Translations under genes and position numbers: made by a program
From: Streptomyces sp. NRRL S-340
Lineage (GTDB): Bacteria; Actinomycetota; Actinomycetes; Streptomycetales; Streptomycetaceae
Direction: 5' to 3'
DNA length: 64,000 bases
NCBI RefSeq assembly: GCF_000720185.1
Contig: NZ_JOIY01000022.1
Coordinates: forward strand, 58,817-122,816
In this document: in pieces, positions 42,993 through 51,316 of the stretch
Numbering within the stretch: position 1 is the first letter of the stretch
How the letters are laid out: every line of letters begins with the position of its first letter
The notes under the pieces: generated by a model
Databases searched by the model: none
What the model saw: only the letters and a program-made list of their open reading frames with translations
What the model was told of the DNA's origin: nothing

Positions 42993-43877
42993 GTGACAGC
43001 CGCGATGCCCTTCCTGCTCGAACGCCTGCATGCGGCCGGCCTGACCGATGTCGTCGCGGCAGAGCCGGCCGCCGGCGGCCTCGCCGCGACCGCGGGGATC
43101 GCGCGTCGCGGTGACGGCACGCCGGTGTTCGTCAAGGCGTTCGAGGAACCGCCGTCGGACGATGCGTTCGCCGCGGAGGCCGAAGGGCTCACCGTGCTGC
43201 GCGAGTCGGGCGGCGTCGTCACGCCCGAGATCGTCCTCGCGGACCGCGACCTGCTCGTCCTGTCCGTGCTGGAGACCCGGCCGGGCACCGGGGCCTTCTG
43301 GGAGCAGTTCGCGCATGCGCTCGCCCGCCTGCACACCACCACGCGGCACCCCCGGTTCGGGTGGCACCGGGACAACTGGCTGGGCCGTCGTCGGCAGGTC
43401 AACACCTGGGACGACGACGGGTTCGCGTTCTTCGCCCAGCACCGCCTGCTGCGCTGGCTCGGCGAACACCGCGTCCGCGAGGCGCTCGACGCCGCGGACC
43501 GGGCAGCCCTGGAGCGGCTGTGCGACCGGCTGCCCGAGCTGCTGCCGGTCAGGCCCGCGTGCCTGACACACGGCGACCTGTGGGCGCAGAACGTCATGGC
43601 CGCCCCTGACGGACGGCCCGCGCTGATCGACCCGGCCGTGTCGTACATGTGGGCCGAGGTCGACCTGGCCCACCTGTGGACGACGGCGCCGCCGCCCGAG
43701 GCACACGCGTTCTTCAGGCTGTACGCCGAACTGACCGGGCTCGACCGCGACTGGCGCGAACGCATGCCGATCCTCCAGCTGCGCCAGCACCTGGCCGTCA
43801 TCGCCCAGTTCGAGCCCGACTGGGGCGCCGCCGATCTGGTGCGCGCCACCCTCGCCCCGTTCCGGCGGCGCCCCTGA
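42993..43877 (+). CDS. Fructosamine kinase family protein
   Basis: A 294-aa kinase of the FN3K/APH fold, which phosphorylates ketoamines such as ribulosamines on glycated proteins or metabolites and so promotes deglycation. Family motifs: GWHRDNWLGRRRQVNTWDDDGFAFFAQHRL, catalytic loop HGDLWAQNVM and Mg-binding ALIDPAVSYMWAEVDLA. The N-terminal Gly-rich loop is AAGGLAATAG. GTG 42993 follows AGGAG at 7 bp. The upstream hexamer array is unusual. Confidence 0.9.
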   Translation: MTAAMPFLLERLHAAGLTDVVAAEPAAGGLAATAGIARRGDGTPVFVKAFEEPPSDDAFAAEAEGLTVLRESGGVVTPEIVLADRDLLVLSVLETRPGTGAFWEQFAHALARLHTTTRHPRFGWHRDNWLGRRRQVNTWDDDGFAFFAQHRLLRWLGEHRVREALDAADRAALERLCDRLPELLPVRPACLTHGDLWAQNVMAAPDGRPALIDPAVSYMWAEVDLAHLWTTAPPPEAHAFFRLYAELTGLDRDWRERMPILQLRQHLAVIAQFEPDWGAADLVRATLAPFRRRP

Positions 43878-43919
43878 GCGGAGCCGGGCGGACGCCGGAC
43901 ACGGGAACCGGCACCGGAG

Positions 43920-44339
43920 TCAGCCCCCGAGGGGCTTTTGGAGCCGGTCATCAGGCGCCAGGGTGCGCACGACGTCGAACTCGTTGCCCTCGGGGTCGGC
44001 CATGACCACCCAGGTCCGGCCGGGGCCCTGGCCCACGTCCGTCGTGGTGGCGCCGAGAGCGAGCAGTCTGGTCACTTCGTCCTCTGTGCTGCCGTCGATC
44101 GGGCTGACGTCGAGATGGAGCCGGTTCTTGGCGGTCTTGCCCTCGGGCACACGGATGAACACCAGGGTGGGCGGCATCTGGCGGGCCCGCACCTCCTCGA
44201 CGGTCGGCACCCAGGAGCCGATCTCGACCTTGTCCTCCGCCCGGTCGATCACCTTGAAGTCCAGCACCTCGCACCAGAAGGCCGCGAGCCTCTCGGGATC
44301 GCCGCAGTCAACGGTCAGTTCGGTGAACCTGCTTGTCAT
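43920..44339 (-). CDS. VOC (glyoxalase/bleomycin resistance) fold protein
   Basis: A 139-aa single-domain protein of the VOC superfamily, in the actinobacterial group beginning FTELTVDCGDPERLAAFWCEVLDF and ending WVVMADPEGNEFDVV. It has NRLHLDVSPIDGS in the middle strand. Many members have no known reaction; metal ligands His/Glu at the usual strands are only partly present. Convergent with the fructosamine kinase. Confidence 0.85.
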   Translation of the reverse strand: MTSRFTELTVDCGDPERLAAFWCEVLDFKVIDRAEDKVEIGSWVPTVEEVRARQMPPTLVFIRVPEGKTAKNRLHLDVSPIDGSTEDEVTRLLALGATTTDVGQGPGRTWVVMADPEGNEFDVVRTLAPDDRLQKPLGG

Positions 44340-44456
44340 GCTTCTCCCAGGTAGTAGGAACGACGCTCAGGGCAGGTCGCCCGCCCGGCGGATCCGAGAT
44401 CTTTTCGGCCGGGAACCGCCCTCAGCCCCTGGCCCGGCACCGGCGCCCGTGCCCGG

Positions 44457-45305
44457 TCAGCGTGCCCGCTGGGCGTTCACCGGGGGACGCGCGTCACCGC
44501 GGTCCGCGTCCAGGCCCGCGAGCAGGCGCAGCCCGTTCTCGTCGGGGCTGCCGGGGGCCGCGGACAGCACCAGCAGCTCCATGCCCGACTTGTCCGGTAG
44601 CGGAAAGTTCTCCTGGTGCAGCTCCAGGCGGCCTACCAACGGGTGCCGGTAGGCCTTGCGGCCGTGTGTGCGGGCACGCACGTCCGCGCGAGCCCAGAGG
44701 CGGCGGAAGCGCTCGCTGCCCATCGCCAGCTCTCCGATGAGCGAGGCCAGGCGGGGGTCCTCGGGGAACTTCCCGGCGGCCAGACGCAGGTGTCCGACCG
44801 CGTCGAGGGTGCAGTTCTCCCAGTCCGCGTAGAGGCCGTGCTCGGCCTCCTCCAGAAAGAGGTGACGGGCCGTGTTCAGGCCCGGAATCGGCCGGCCGTA
44901 GAGGAGCTGGGCGAGACGGTTTCCGGCGAGCACGTCCAGGCGGTGGTCCATGATCAGCGCGGGAGCGCCGGCGACCAGGTCGAGGAGGCGCAGCAGTTCC
45001 GGCCGGACCCGCCCGCTCGGCGCCTTCGCGCGGCGGCGGCGCTGCCGCGCGAGCCGGTAGAGGTGCTCGTGCTCGGTCTCGTCGAGGCGCAGGACGCGGG
45101 CTAGCGCGTCGAGGACCTGTTCGGATGGCTGGGTCGCACGGCCCTGCTCCAGGCGTACGTAGTAATCGACGCTGACTCCGGACAGATGCGCCACCTCTTC
45201 GCGGCGCAGCCCTTCGACCCGGCGGCGGCTGTCGGTGGGGATGCCGACGGCCGCCGGGGCGACCCGGGAGCGCCGGGTCCGCAAGAAGCCCGCGAGATCG
45301 TCCAT
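44457..45305 (-). CDS. XRE regulator with MmyB-like ligand domain
   Basis: A 282-aa regulator. An N-terminal HTH (FLRTRRSRVAPAAVGIP..RRVEGLRREEVAHLSGVSVDYYVRLEQGRATQPSEQVLDALARVLRLD) is followed by the MmyB-type PAS-like domain (DLVAGAPALIMDHRLDVLAGNRLAQLLYG, ...RFRRLWARADVRARTHGRKAYRHPLVGRLELH). This family binds fatty-acid-like ligands and usually represses a divergent oxidoreductase, here the NAD(P)H dehydrogenase at 45444. Confidence 0.9.
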   Translation of the reverse strand: MDDLAGFLRTRRSRVAPAAVGIPTDSRRRVEGLRREEVAHLSGVSVDYYVRLEQGRATQPSEQVLDALARVLRLDETEHEHLYRLARQRRRRAKAPSGRVRPELLRLLDLVAGAPALIMDHRLDVLAGNRLAQLLYGRPIPGLNTARHLFLEEAEHGLYADWENCTLDAVGHLRLAAGKFPEDPRLASLIGELAMGSERFRRLWARADVRARTHGRKAYRHPLVGRLELHQENFPLPDKSGMELLVLSAAPGSPDENGLRLLAGLDADRGDARPPVNAQRAR

Positions 45306-45443
45306 GCCCCCAGTATGGCCTCGCCGGTGCCCGTGAAGGTGGCCCTGCCGTTACCAGGAAGTCCCGTCCGACGGAGAAGGAGCCCCTGAACGCCGGGCGC
45401 CGGGACGCCCAGGATCTGAGGCACCCGATCCGAAGGAGTCCCC

Positions 45444-46223
45444 ATGAAGACGCTGATCGTCTACGCCCACCCCGAGCCCGAGTCGCTCAACGGCTCGCTC
45501 AAGGACCTCGCGGTGTCCACCCTTGAGGCCGCGGGGCACGAGGTACGGGTGAGCGATCTGTACGCGATGAACTGGAAGGCGGTCGTGGACGCCGCGGACT
45601 ACGGCCCCCACGCCTCGAGTCCGCTGAAGGTCGTCCGGGACTCGGGCCGGGCCTTCGAGGCGGGGACGCTCACCCCGGACGTCCTCGCCGAGCAGGAGAA
45701 GCTGCTGTGGGCCGACACGATCGTCTTCCAGTTCCCGCTGTGGTGGTACACCATGCCCGCGATCCTCAAAGGCTGGGTGGACCGCGTGTTCACCTACCGC
45801 TTCGCGTACGGCGTCGGCGAGCACAGCGACACCAAGTACGGCGAGCGCTTCGGCGAAGGCACCCTCGCGGGCAGGAAGGCCCTGCTGTCGGTGACCGTCG
45901 GCGGCCCGGAGCCGCATTACGCCGCTCGCGGGATCAACGGCCCCATCGACGATCTGCTGTTCCCGATCCAGCACGGCATCCTCTACTACCCCGGCATCGA
46001 GGTACTGCCGCCTTTCGTGCTGTACGGGACCGATCGGATGACCGGCGAGGACTACCAGGACGCCGCCAAGGCCTGGGAGCAACGTCTGCTCACCCTGGAG
46101 TCGACCGAGCCGATCGCGTTCCGGCGGCAGAACTTCGGCGACTACGACATTCCCTCCCTGCACCTGAAGGAGGGACTGGAGCCGGCCGGCCGCACGGGTT
46201 TCGGGCTGCACGTCCGCAGCTGA
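45444..46223 (+). CDS. NAD(P)H-dependent oxidoreductase, flavodoxin/NQO1-like
   Basis: A 259-aa FAD/FMN quinone reductase: MKTLIVYAHPEPESLNGSL, the ADTIVFQFPLWWYTMPAILKGWVDRVFTYRFAYG core and SVTVGGPEPHY. It catalyses two-electron reduction of quinones or related electrophiles. GAAGGAG precedes ATG 45444. Divergent from and probably controlled by the MmyB-like regulator. Confidence 0.9.
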   Translation: MKTLIVYAHPEPESLNGSLKDLAVSTLEAAGHEVRVSDLYAMNWKAVVDAADYGPHASSPLKVVRDSGRAFEAGTLTPDVLAEQEKLLWADTIVFQFPLWWYTMPAILKGWVDRVFTYRFAYGVGEHSDTKYGERFGEGTLAGRKALLSVTVGGPEPHYAARGINGPIDDLLFPIQHGILYYPGIEVLPPFVLYGTDRMTGEDYQDAAKAWEQRLLTLESTEPIAFRRQNFGDYDIPSLHLKEGLEPAGRTGFGLHVRS

Positions 46224-46595
46224 CCGCCCGCGGTGGACAGAGCGAGCGGGGCGCGAACACCCGGGCGGCAGAGCAAGGATGCGACACCGATCACGGTGCG
46301 GGACCGGCGGCCTGCCTCTTCCGCGTCCCTGGGCGCCGGGTGCCGACCGCGCGGGCGCCGCATCGACGCCATGGCCGGCGCCGGCCCCCAGCGCGGTACG
46401 GACTTCCGCGCCTGCCGTCCCGCCGCCTGCTGAACCGCCGCCCCAGGCCGACCGGTACCGGCTACGAGCCCCCCCCCGGCCGCCCGCGGCGACCCGCCCC
46501 CCGCCGGATGAGGCGGCGGGGGGCGGCCCGCGCAGGCCCGGTTCGTGTGGCGAGCCCGGCCCCCCGCGAGTCCGGCATGAGCCGAACGAGAGGCC
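46224..46595. other. Intergenic region with a dispersed repeat half
   Basis: 372 bp between convergent genes; no gene. Its end (46572-46596, CCGGCATG-NN-CCGAACGAGAGGCCC) repeats the right half of the 23847 element with 23 of 25 bases. A C/G-rich block (46470-46525) may fold as a terminator. Confidence 0.6.
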
Positions 46596-47201
46596 CTAAC
46601 CGCAGGGGATCACGTAGCGGACGGGGCTCCAGTCGCCGTGCGCGTCCGAGCTGTACGCGCGCGGCGTCTTGTAGATCATGGTGCCGTTGGGGTTGTACAT
46701 CCGGGCCCGGCGGCTCTCCAGGTCGCGGGTCTGGTCGTTGACCCAGGAACCGCCCTTGCCCCAGGTGGACACGTAGTACTTCGTGTTGCACTGGCGCATC
46801 TTGATGATGCTCCCGCTGAAGTTGTCCCGCTGGTAGGCACAGAAGTTCCCGGACACCCCGGCGACGTCCAGACACGGGTCGGCGACGGCGCGCATCCCGT
46901 TGCCCGAGGCGAAGTCGCGCGGGTGGGCTTCGCCCGGCAGGGCCACGAGGATCTCGCCCTTGCCCTTGAGGTCGATCTTGTTGAGCGCGACCTGGGTCCC
47001 GCCCGTCCTCTTCAGGTAGCGGTCCACGTCCGCCTGCAGCGCCGTGGTCTGCGCACTGGTCAGGTGCGCGGACTCGGCCTGCTGGGCGAAGCGCGAGTCC
47101 GCCGACGCCCCCGGTCCTGCCTCGGCGGTGCCCACGCCCGCGACGAGCATGAGCAGCCCCCCTGCCGCCGCGACGGCCACACGGCCCTTCGTGACTGCCA
47201 T
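46596..47201 (-). CDS. Secreted I36-like inhibitor with N-terminal helical part
   Basis: A 201-aa exported protein. The signal peptide is cut about AEA-G31. Residues about 40-85 (SAHLTSAQTTALQADVDRYLKRTGGTQVALNKIDLKGKGEILVALPGE) are a segment common in Streptomyces secreted I36 proteins. The C-terminal domain (NFCAYQRDNFSGSIIKMRQCNTKYYVSTWGKGGSWVNDQT) has the I36 cysteine and aromatic pattern. ATG 47201 is chosen for GGGGGAAA upstream. Confidence 0.78.
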   Translation of the reverse strand: MAVTKGRVAVAAAGGLLMLVAGVGTAEAGPGASADSRFAQQAESAHLTSAQTTALQADVDRYLKRTGGTQVALNKIDLKGKGEILVALPGEAHPRDFASGNGMRAVADPCLDVAGVSGNFCAYQRDNFSGSIIKMRQCNTKYYVSTWGKGGSWVNDQTRDLESRRARMYNPNGTMIYKTPRAYSSDAHGDWSPVRYVIPCG

Positions 47202-47423
47202 GTGTTTCCCCCTGTCTCTTCGCGGTTCTCCGCTGAAGCCGCCGCCCTTCGCGGCGCCCTCAGAAGGTTCCCATCGACGGTAAGTCACCGCCTCCCTCCG
47301 GGAGTTGAGCCGTGGTAAACCTTCGCGGTAAGCGCCACGGATGACGGCGGTTTCGGCCAGAGCGCCGCAGAGGAGCTGGTGCGCGTCGGTGACGTGCTCG
47401 AACGGGAACGTCTCCGGTGTCGT

Positions 47424-48296
47424 TCAGCGGCCGATGCCGTCCAGTTCGGCGACATCCTCGTCGGAGAGTGAGAGACCGGCGCCTGCGATGTTCTCGCGCA
47501 GGTGAGCGGTGGACGAAGTACCGGGGATGAGCAGGATGTTCGGCGAGCGCCGCACCAGCCAGGCCAGCGCGATCGACATGGGCGTCGCCCCCAGTCGGTT
47601 CGCGACCTGTGAGAGGGCCTCGGACTGCAGCGGCGTGAAGCCTCCCAGGGGGAAGAACGGCACGTAGGCGATGCCGTCGGCGGCGAGCTGATCTATGAGG
47701 TCGTCGTCGTGGCGGTGGGCGAGGTTGTACATGTTCTGCACGCACACGATCGGGGCGATGCTGCGCGCCTCGGCGACCTGCTCCCCGGTGACGTTGCTGA
47801 CGCCGAGGTGGCGGATCAGCCCCTCTTGCCGGAGGCCGACAAGCGTCTCGAATGCTTCGGCGATCGAGCCGGGCCGGGGGCCCTGTGCGTCGCCCATGCG
47901 CATGTTGACCAGGTCGAGGCTCTCGACCCCGAGGGATTCGAGGTTTTCATGGATCTGCCTGCGCAGGTCTTCGGGGCGCCGGGCCGTGGGCCAGCCGCCC
48001 TGCGCGTCGCGGGTCGCGCCCACCTTGGTGGCGATGAACAGCGGATCCGGGTAGGGGTGCAGCGCTTCACGGATCAGCTCATTCGTGATGCGCGGTCCGT
48101 AGGCGTCGCTCGTGTCGATGTGGGTGATCCCGAGGCCGACTGCCTCGCGCAGCACGGCCAGGGCGCCGTCGTGATCGGCGGGCGGCCCCATGACCCACGG
48201 GCCGGCGAGCTGCATCGCGCCGTAGCCGAACCGGGTGACGGACGAGTCACCCAGCGTCCAGGTTCCGCCGGGAAGAGGTGCGGAGGGCGTGTTCAT
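47424..48296 (-). CDS. Aldo/keto reductase
   Basis: A 290-aa NADPH-dependent carbonyl reductase, TIM barrel. Tetrad residues: Asp and Tyr in HIDTSDAYG, Lys in FIATKVGA; the usual His position reads LDLVNMRMG (Asn), as in several bacterial AKR groups. The C-terminal NADP motif is IPGTSSTAHLRENIAGAGLSLSDEDVAELDGIG. The longer frame to 48476 crosses the operator region; ATG 48296 is preferred. Divergent from an HxlR regulator. Confidence 0.9.
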   Translation of the reverse strand: MNTPSAPLPGGTWTLGDSSVTRFGYGAMQLAGPWVMGPPADHDGALAVLREAVGLGITHIDTSDAYGPRITNELIREALHPYPDPLFIATKVGATRDAQGGWPTARRPEDLRRQIHENLESLGVESLDLVNMRMGDAQGPRPGSIAEAFETLVGLRQEGLIRHLGVSNVTGEQVAEARSIAPIVCVQNMYNLAHRHDDDLIDQLAADGIAYVPFFPLGGFTPLQSEALSQVANRLGATPMSIALAWLVRRSPNILLIPGTSSTAHLRENIAGAGLSLSDEDVAELDGIGR

Positions 48297-48314
48297 CGTG
48301 GTGCCTTTCACTTC

Positions 48315-48395
48315 GTGCAAGGGGTGGTGTCTCCGACCCCCTTGCACCAGTGTTGGAGAGGAACTTCCTGCCGGGAAGTAGGCACTTTGAAGTGC
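48315..48395. promoter_or_regulatory. Three palindromes between aldo/keto reductase and hxlR
   Basis: Three perfect dyads in 81 bp: GTGCAAGGGG (48315-48324) / CCCCTTGCAC (48338-48347), ACTTCC (48363-48368) / GGAAGT (48374-48379), and GCACTT (48382-48387) / AAGTGC (48390-48395). The last two share ACTT/AAGT cores and are good HxlR dimer sites; the first is nearest the reductase start. Confidence 0.6.
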
Positions 48396-48426
48396 GTAAC
48401 ACACCAGAAGGTGAGAGGCGAGATCA

Positions 48427-48861
48427 GTGGCGACGACGAAGGCCGACAAGAAGGCGCAGGCCAAGGCGGAGTACAACGCGTTCCTGGCGGTGTGCCCCAG
48501 CCGTCAGCTCCTCGACCGGATCTCGGACAAGTGGGTCGTCCTGATCCTGTGTGCGCTGGGCGGTGACACACCCGAACACTCCGGTGCATCGCACACCCCG
48601 AAGGCGATGCGCTACTCGGAGCTGGCCCGGCTGCTGGCCGGCGTCAGCCAGAAGATGCTGACCCAGACCCTACGGGCTCTCGAACGCGACGGCTTGCTCA
48701 TCCGCACCGCGACACCCACGGTCCCTGTCACCGTCACCTACGAGCTGACCGACCTCGGCCTCTCCCTCCACCACCTGACACGCGGGCTCAGGCAGTGGGC
48801 CCAGACCCACATGGAACAAGTCCTGGCCCACCGCGAGGACCATGACGCACGGGCTTCCTAG
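48427..48861 (+). CDS. HxlR family transcriptional regulator
   Basis: A 144-aa winged-helix regulator: CPSRQLLDRISDKWVVLILCALGG, YSELARLLAGVSQKMLTQTLRALERDGLLIRT, VTYELTDLGLSLHHLTRGLRQWAQTHM. An N-terminal Cys in CPSRQLL matches the redox-sensing Cys of HypR/YodB-type members that respond to quinones and electrophiles. Divergent from an aldo/keto reductase, its likely target. GTG 48427 is the start. Confidence 0.9.
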   Translation: MATTKADKKAQAKAEYNAFLAVCPSRQLLDRISDKWVVLILCALGGDTPEHSGASHTPKAMRYSELARLLAGVSQKMLTQTLRALERDGLLIRTATPTVPVTVTYELTDLGLSLHHLTRGLRQWAQTHMEQVLAHREDHDARAS

Positions 48862-48943
48862 GTGCTGTCGTCTCATTCCCGTCTGTCCCGCCCGCCCCGC
48901 GTAGCCGTCCGGACGCGGTCAGGGGTGCATCACGGTGGGGCGG

Positions 48944-49002
48944 GAGGGCCTTTCGCCGCTCGGTGGAGATGTCGCAGTCCACACCGGACCGAAAGGGCCC
49001 TC
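48944..49002. terminator. Bulged hairpin in convergent gap
   Basis: GAGGGCCTTTCG (48944-48955) pairs with CGAAAGGGCCCTC (48990-49002) with one bulged C; loop 34 nt. It lies between the convergent hxlR and amidohydrolase genes and may terminate both. The element at 48857-48883 copies the one at 10203. Confidence 0.5.
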
Positions 49003-49066
49003 TTCTGTTGAGGGTCCCCCGGCCGAGACCAGGCTCACCCGTTCACGGCCTCCCCGGACAGCACAA

Positions 49067-50308
49067 CTAGCCTTTGTCGACAGCGAGTTCACCGTTAAGG
49101 ATCACCATGCGGAGGTCTCGTACGTTTCGGATGTCCGTGGTGGGATCGGCGTTCAGTACGAGCAGGTCGGCGCGCTTGCCGGGGGCCACCGTGCCGAGGT
49201 CGGGGCGTGCACACTGCCGTGAGGCACCACTGGTGCCTGCGGCCAGCACCTGGGTGGGTGTCATCCCGGCCGCCACCATGAGTTCGGCCTCTTCCAGAGT
49301 GTTGGCTCCGAACAGGCCCCGGCCGCTGAAGGTGTCGCTGCCCAGCGCGATGTGCACGCCGGCCTCGGCGACCTTCCGGAGATTGCCACGGGCGTCCGGG
49401 TGGGCGTCGTCGATCCAGAGCGTGGGTGTGTAGGTGATGCCGTGTTCGAGCATCAGGTCGATGAGTGAGCGGTCGGTGAGGGGTTCGACGGTGACCCCGT
49501 GCTCCAGGCCGTCCGCCCCGGCCTCGATCGCCTCGCGTGCCGCGGCTTGCTGGGTGGTGTGGACGGTGACCCGAAGACCTCGTTCGTGCCCGGCCTCGAT
49601 ACCCGCCCGAAGGAGGTCGAGGGGAAGCCGTTCCAAGGCGACACCATCCGGAAAGACAGGGTTGCGCCAGAGGTACGCCGGCCCGCCCGAGTGCGCGCAC
49701 GCCCCCTCCGACAGGAGTTTGATCGCGTCCACCTTGCGGTCAGCCAGGTGGTGCACCAGGTCGCGGATCTCCTGCACACTGCCGACCTCTCCCGTGAAGC
49801 GCTCGCGCGCCCACGGGTTGTCGCTGAAGACCGTGGCGGCGGGGTGCCCGCCGCGTCCGGTGATGCCGCAACCGGTGGCCAGCAGTCGCGGACCCCGCAG
49901 CGCGCCCGCGGCGATTCCGGCCCGTGCGGCCAGGATTCCGTCCGTCGGATCGCCCACCGACTTGATCGTGGTGATCCCGTGGTCGAGGAACAGCCCGAGC
50001 CGTCCGGGAAGCTCGTTCTCCTCGAAGGCCCGCATCGAATCGGGACCGGAGACCGCGCGCACGTCGTAGAAGTGGATGTGCGTGTCGATCAGTCCCGGCA
50101 TGACCCATCCTCCGGCCGCATCCACCTCCTGTCCGCCCCTGAGCGGCTCGGCCGACACGGAAGCGATCCGTGTGCCGTCGACGGCCACGTCATACAGGCC
50201 GGTGAGCGCCTGGCGGCCGTCGAAGACACGTGCGCGACTGATCACGAGGTCGTGGGTCGCAGGGCCGCGGGCCTCGGCGCTCGCCGTCGCTTCGTCTTTC
50301 TGGTTCAT
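49067..50308 (-). CDS. Amidohydrolase family protein (imidazolonepropionase/prolidase-like)
   Basis: A 413-aa metal-dependent hydrolase. HxH metal site in GLIDTHIHFYD, later ligands in VTVHTTQQAAAREAIEAGADGLEHG and Asp in HIALGSDTF; the C-terminal composite domain is APGKRADLLVLNADPTTDIRNV. Such enzymes open cyclic amides or dipeptides; substrate unknown. ATG 50308 has AGGA at 9 nt; ATG 50317 is too close to it. A matching operator copy lies upstream and the next gene is an Rrf2 regulator. Confidence 0.88.
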   Translation of the reverse strand: MNQKDEATASAEARGPATHDLVISRARVFDGRQALTGLYDVAVDGTRIASVSAEPLRGGQEVDAAGGWVMPGLIDTHIHFYDVRAVSGPDSMRAFEENELPGRLGLFLDHGITTIKSVGDPTDGILAARAGIAAGALRGPRLLATGCGITGRGGHPAATVFSDNPWARERFTGEVGSVQEIRDLVHHLADRKVDAIKLLSEGACAHSGGPAYLWRNPVFPDGVALERLPLDLLRAGIEAGHERGLRVTVHTTQQAAAREAIEAGADGLEHGVTVEPLTDRSLIDLMLEHGITYTPTLWIDDAHPDARGNLRKVAEAGVHIALGSDTFSGRGLFGANTLEEAELMVAAGMTPTQVLAAGTSGASRQCARPDLGTVAPGKRADLLVLNADPTTDIRNVRDLRMVILNGELAVDKG

Positions 50309-50432
50309 CGCTCTCATTCCTGGCACGTTCTGAGCAGGTGTTCGGGTTCGGGTGTGTGCGGATGGACGGTGCGGCCGCTGCCGCCGGGAGCCGGGAGCCG
50401 GGAGGTCCTGGAGTGCCGCGCTCCGGAACAAA

Positions 50433-50453
50433 CTGCAACTGGTTGAGTTACAG
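50433..50453. promoter_or_regulatory. Rrf2-type operator, site A (amidohydrolase promoter)
   Basis: CTGCAACT-GGTTG-AGTTACAG, 7 of 8 arm pairs matching, extended by outer AAA/TTT (50430-50456). Same arms and 5-bp spacer as site B at the rrf2 promoter. Confidence 0.68.
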
Positions 50454-50498
50454 TTTAGGTATGCGTAAGCGCGCAGGACGTGGGGGTGTCACCGCCGG

Positions 50499-50942
50499 TC
50501 AGCGGTCCTGCGCTTCGTTCTCGCAGGTCAGTATCTGCTGCAGCAGGGCGGCGATCGTCGTCCGGCCGAGCCGCTCCTCCAGAGCCCGTTCCGCGTTCTG
50601 GAACTCGGCGTCCAGCAGATCGCCGATGTTGCGGCCGACCACGCACGCCCCGCTGGGCGGATGGGGGTGCCTGGAGAAGATCTGCTCCCCCTCCACGGCG
50701 GCGTACGCGTCGTAGAGCGTGATGTCCCGCGGGGTGCGGGCCAGGGTCCAGCCGCCTCCCCGCCCCTCGGTGGACCGCACCAGGTGAGCGTCTCGCAGGC
50801 GGCCGAGGATGCGCCGCACGAGAACCGGATTGCTTTCGAGGCTGTCCGCGATCTCCGCGGAGGTCAACGAGCCTCCCCGCCGGTGCGCCAGCATCGCAAG
50901 CGCGTGAATCGCGACCGCGCTCCTGCTGCTGAGCCCCGCCAT
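50499..50942 (-). CDS. Rrf2 family transcriptional regulator
   Basis: A 147-aa winged-helix regulator: SSRSAVAIHALAMLAHRRGGSLTSAEIADSLESNPVLVRRILGRLRDAHLVRSTEGRGGGWTLAR. It has one cysteine in PSGACVVG and one near the end (ILTCENE), so it lacks the three-Cys Fe-S set of IscR/NsrR and belongs to the YwgB/CymR-like group. It controls itself and the downstream amidohydrolase by the paired sites (inference). Confidence 0.9.
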   Translation of the reverse strand: MAGLSSRSAVAIHALAMLAHRRGGSLTSAEIADSLESNPVLVRRILGRLRDAHLVRSTEGRGGGWTLARTPRDITLYDAYAAVEGEQIFSRHPHPPSGACVVGRNIGDLLDAEFQNAERALEERLGRTTIAALLQQILTCENEAQDR

Positions 50943-50968
50943 CTCCGACTCCTGTCACCGCCGAAAAA

Positions 50969-50989
50969 CTGCCACCAATCTAGTTGCAG
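50969..50989. promoter_or_regulatory. Rrf2-type operator, site B (rrf2 promoter)
   Basis: CTGCCACC-AATCT-AGTTGCAG, 27 bp before the rrf2 ATG. The right arm is the exact complement of site A's left arm, giving consensus CTGCAACT-N5-AGTTGCAG. The rest of the 50943-51316 gap holds no gene. Confidence 0.66.
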
Positions 50990-51316
50990 CTGATTCGATG
51001 GTCAACCGAGTCGTCCGGGGCCCTCGGATCCCGGCAGGCCGGATGCACCCTGGTCGGCTCATCGCCTTCGTAGGCCCGGCGCCGGAGGAGCAGGTCTCCG
51101 CCCCGGACCGCCTGACGCCTGCCGAGCGCGAATGCTCCCGGTGGTGCGGTGGTTCGTAGTGACGCTGCGTCAGTTCCCCGACGGCCCGGTGCCGTTCTTC
51201 CTCCGTGCACGCCCGAGAGACTCTGCATCCCGGCCCCCACTCGGACGACGACTCTGCGAAGATCTGCTTGAAGGCGGCCACCGATCACCGGGGCCGACCG
51301 ACGAGAGGACATCCTC

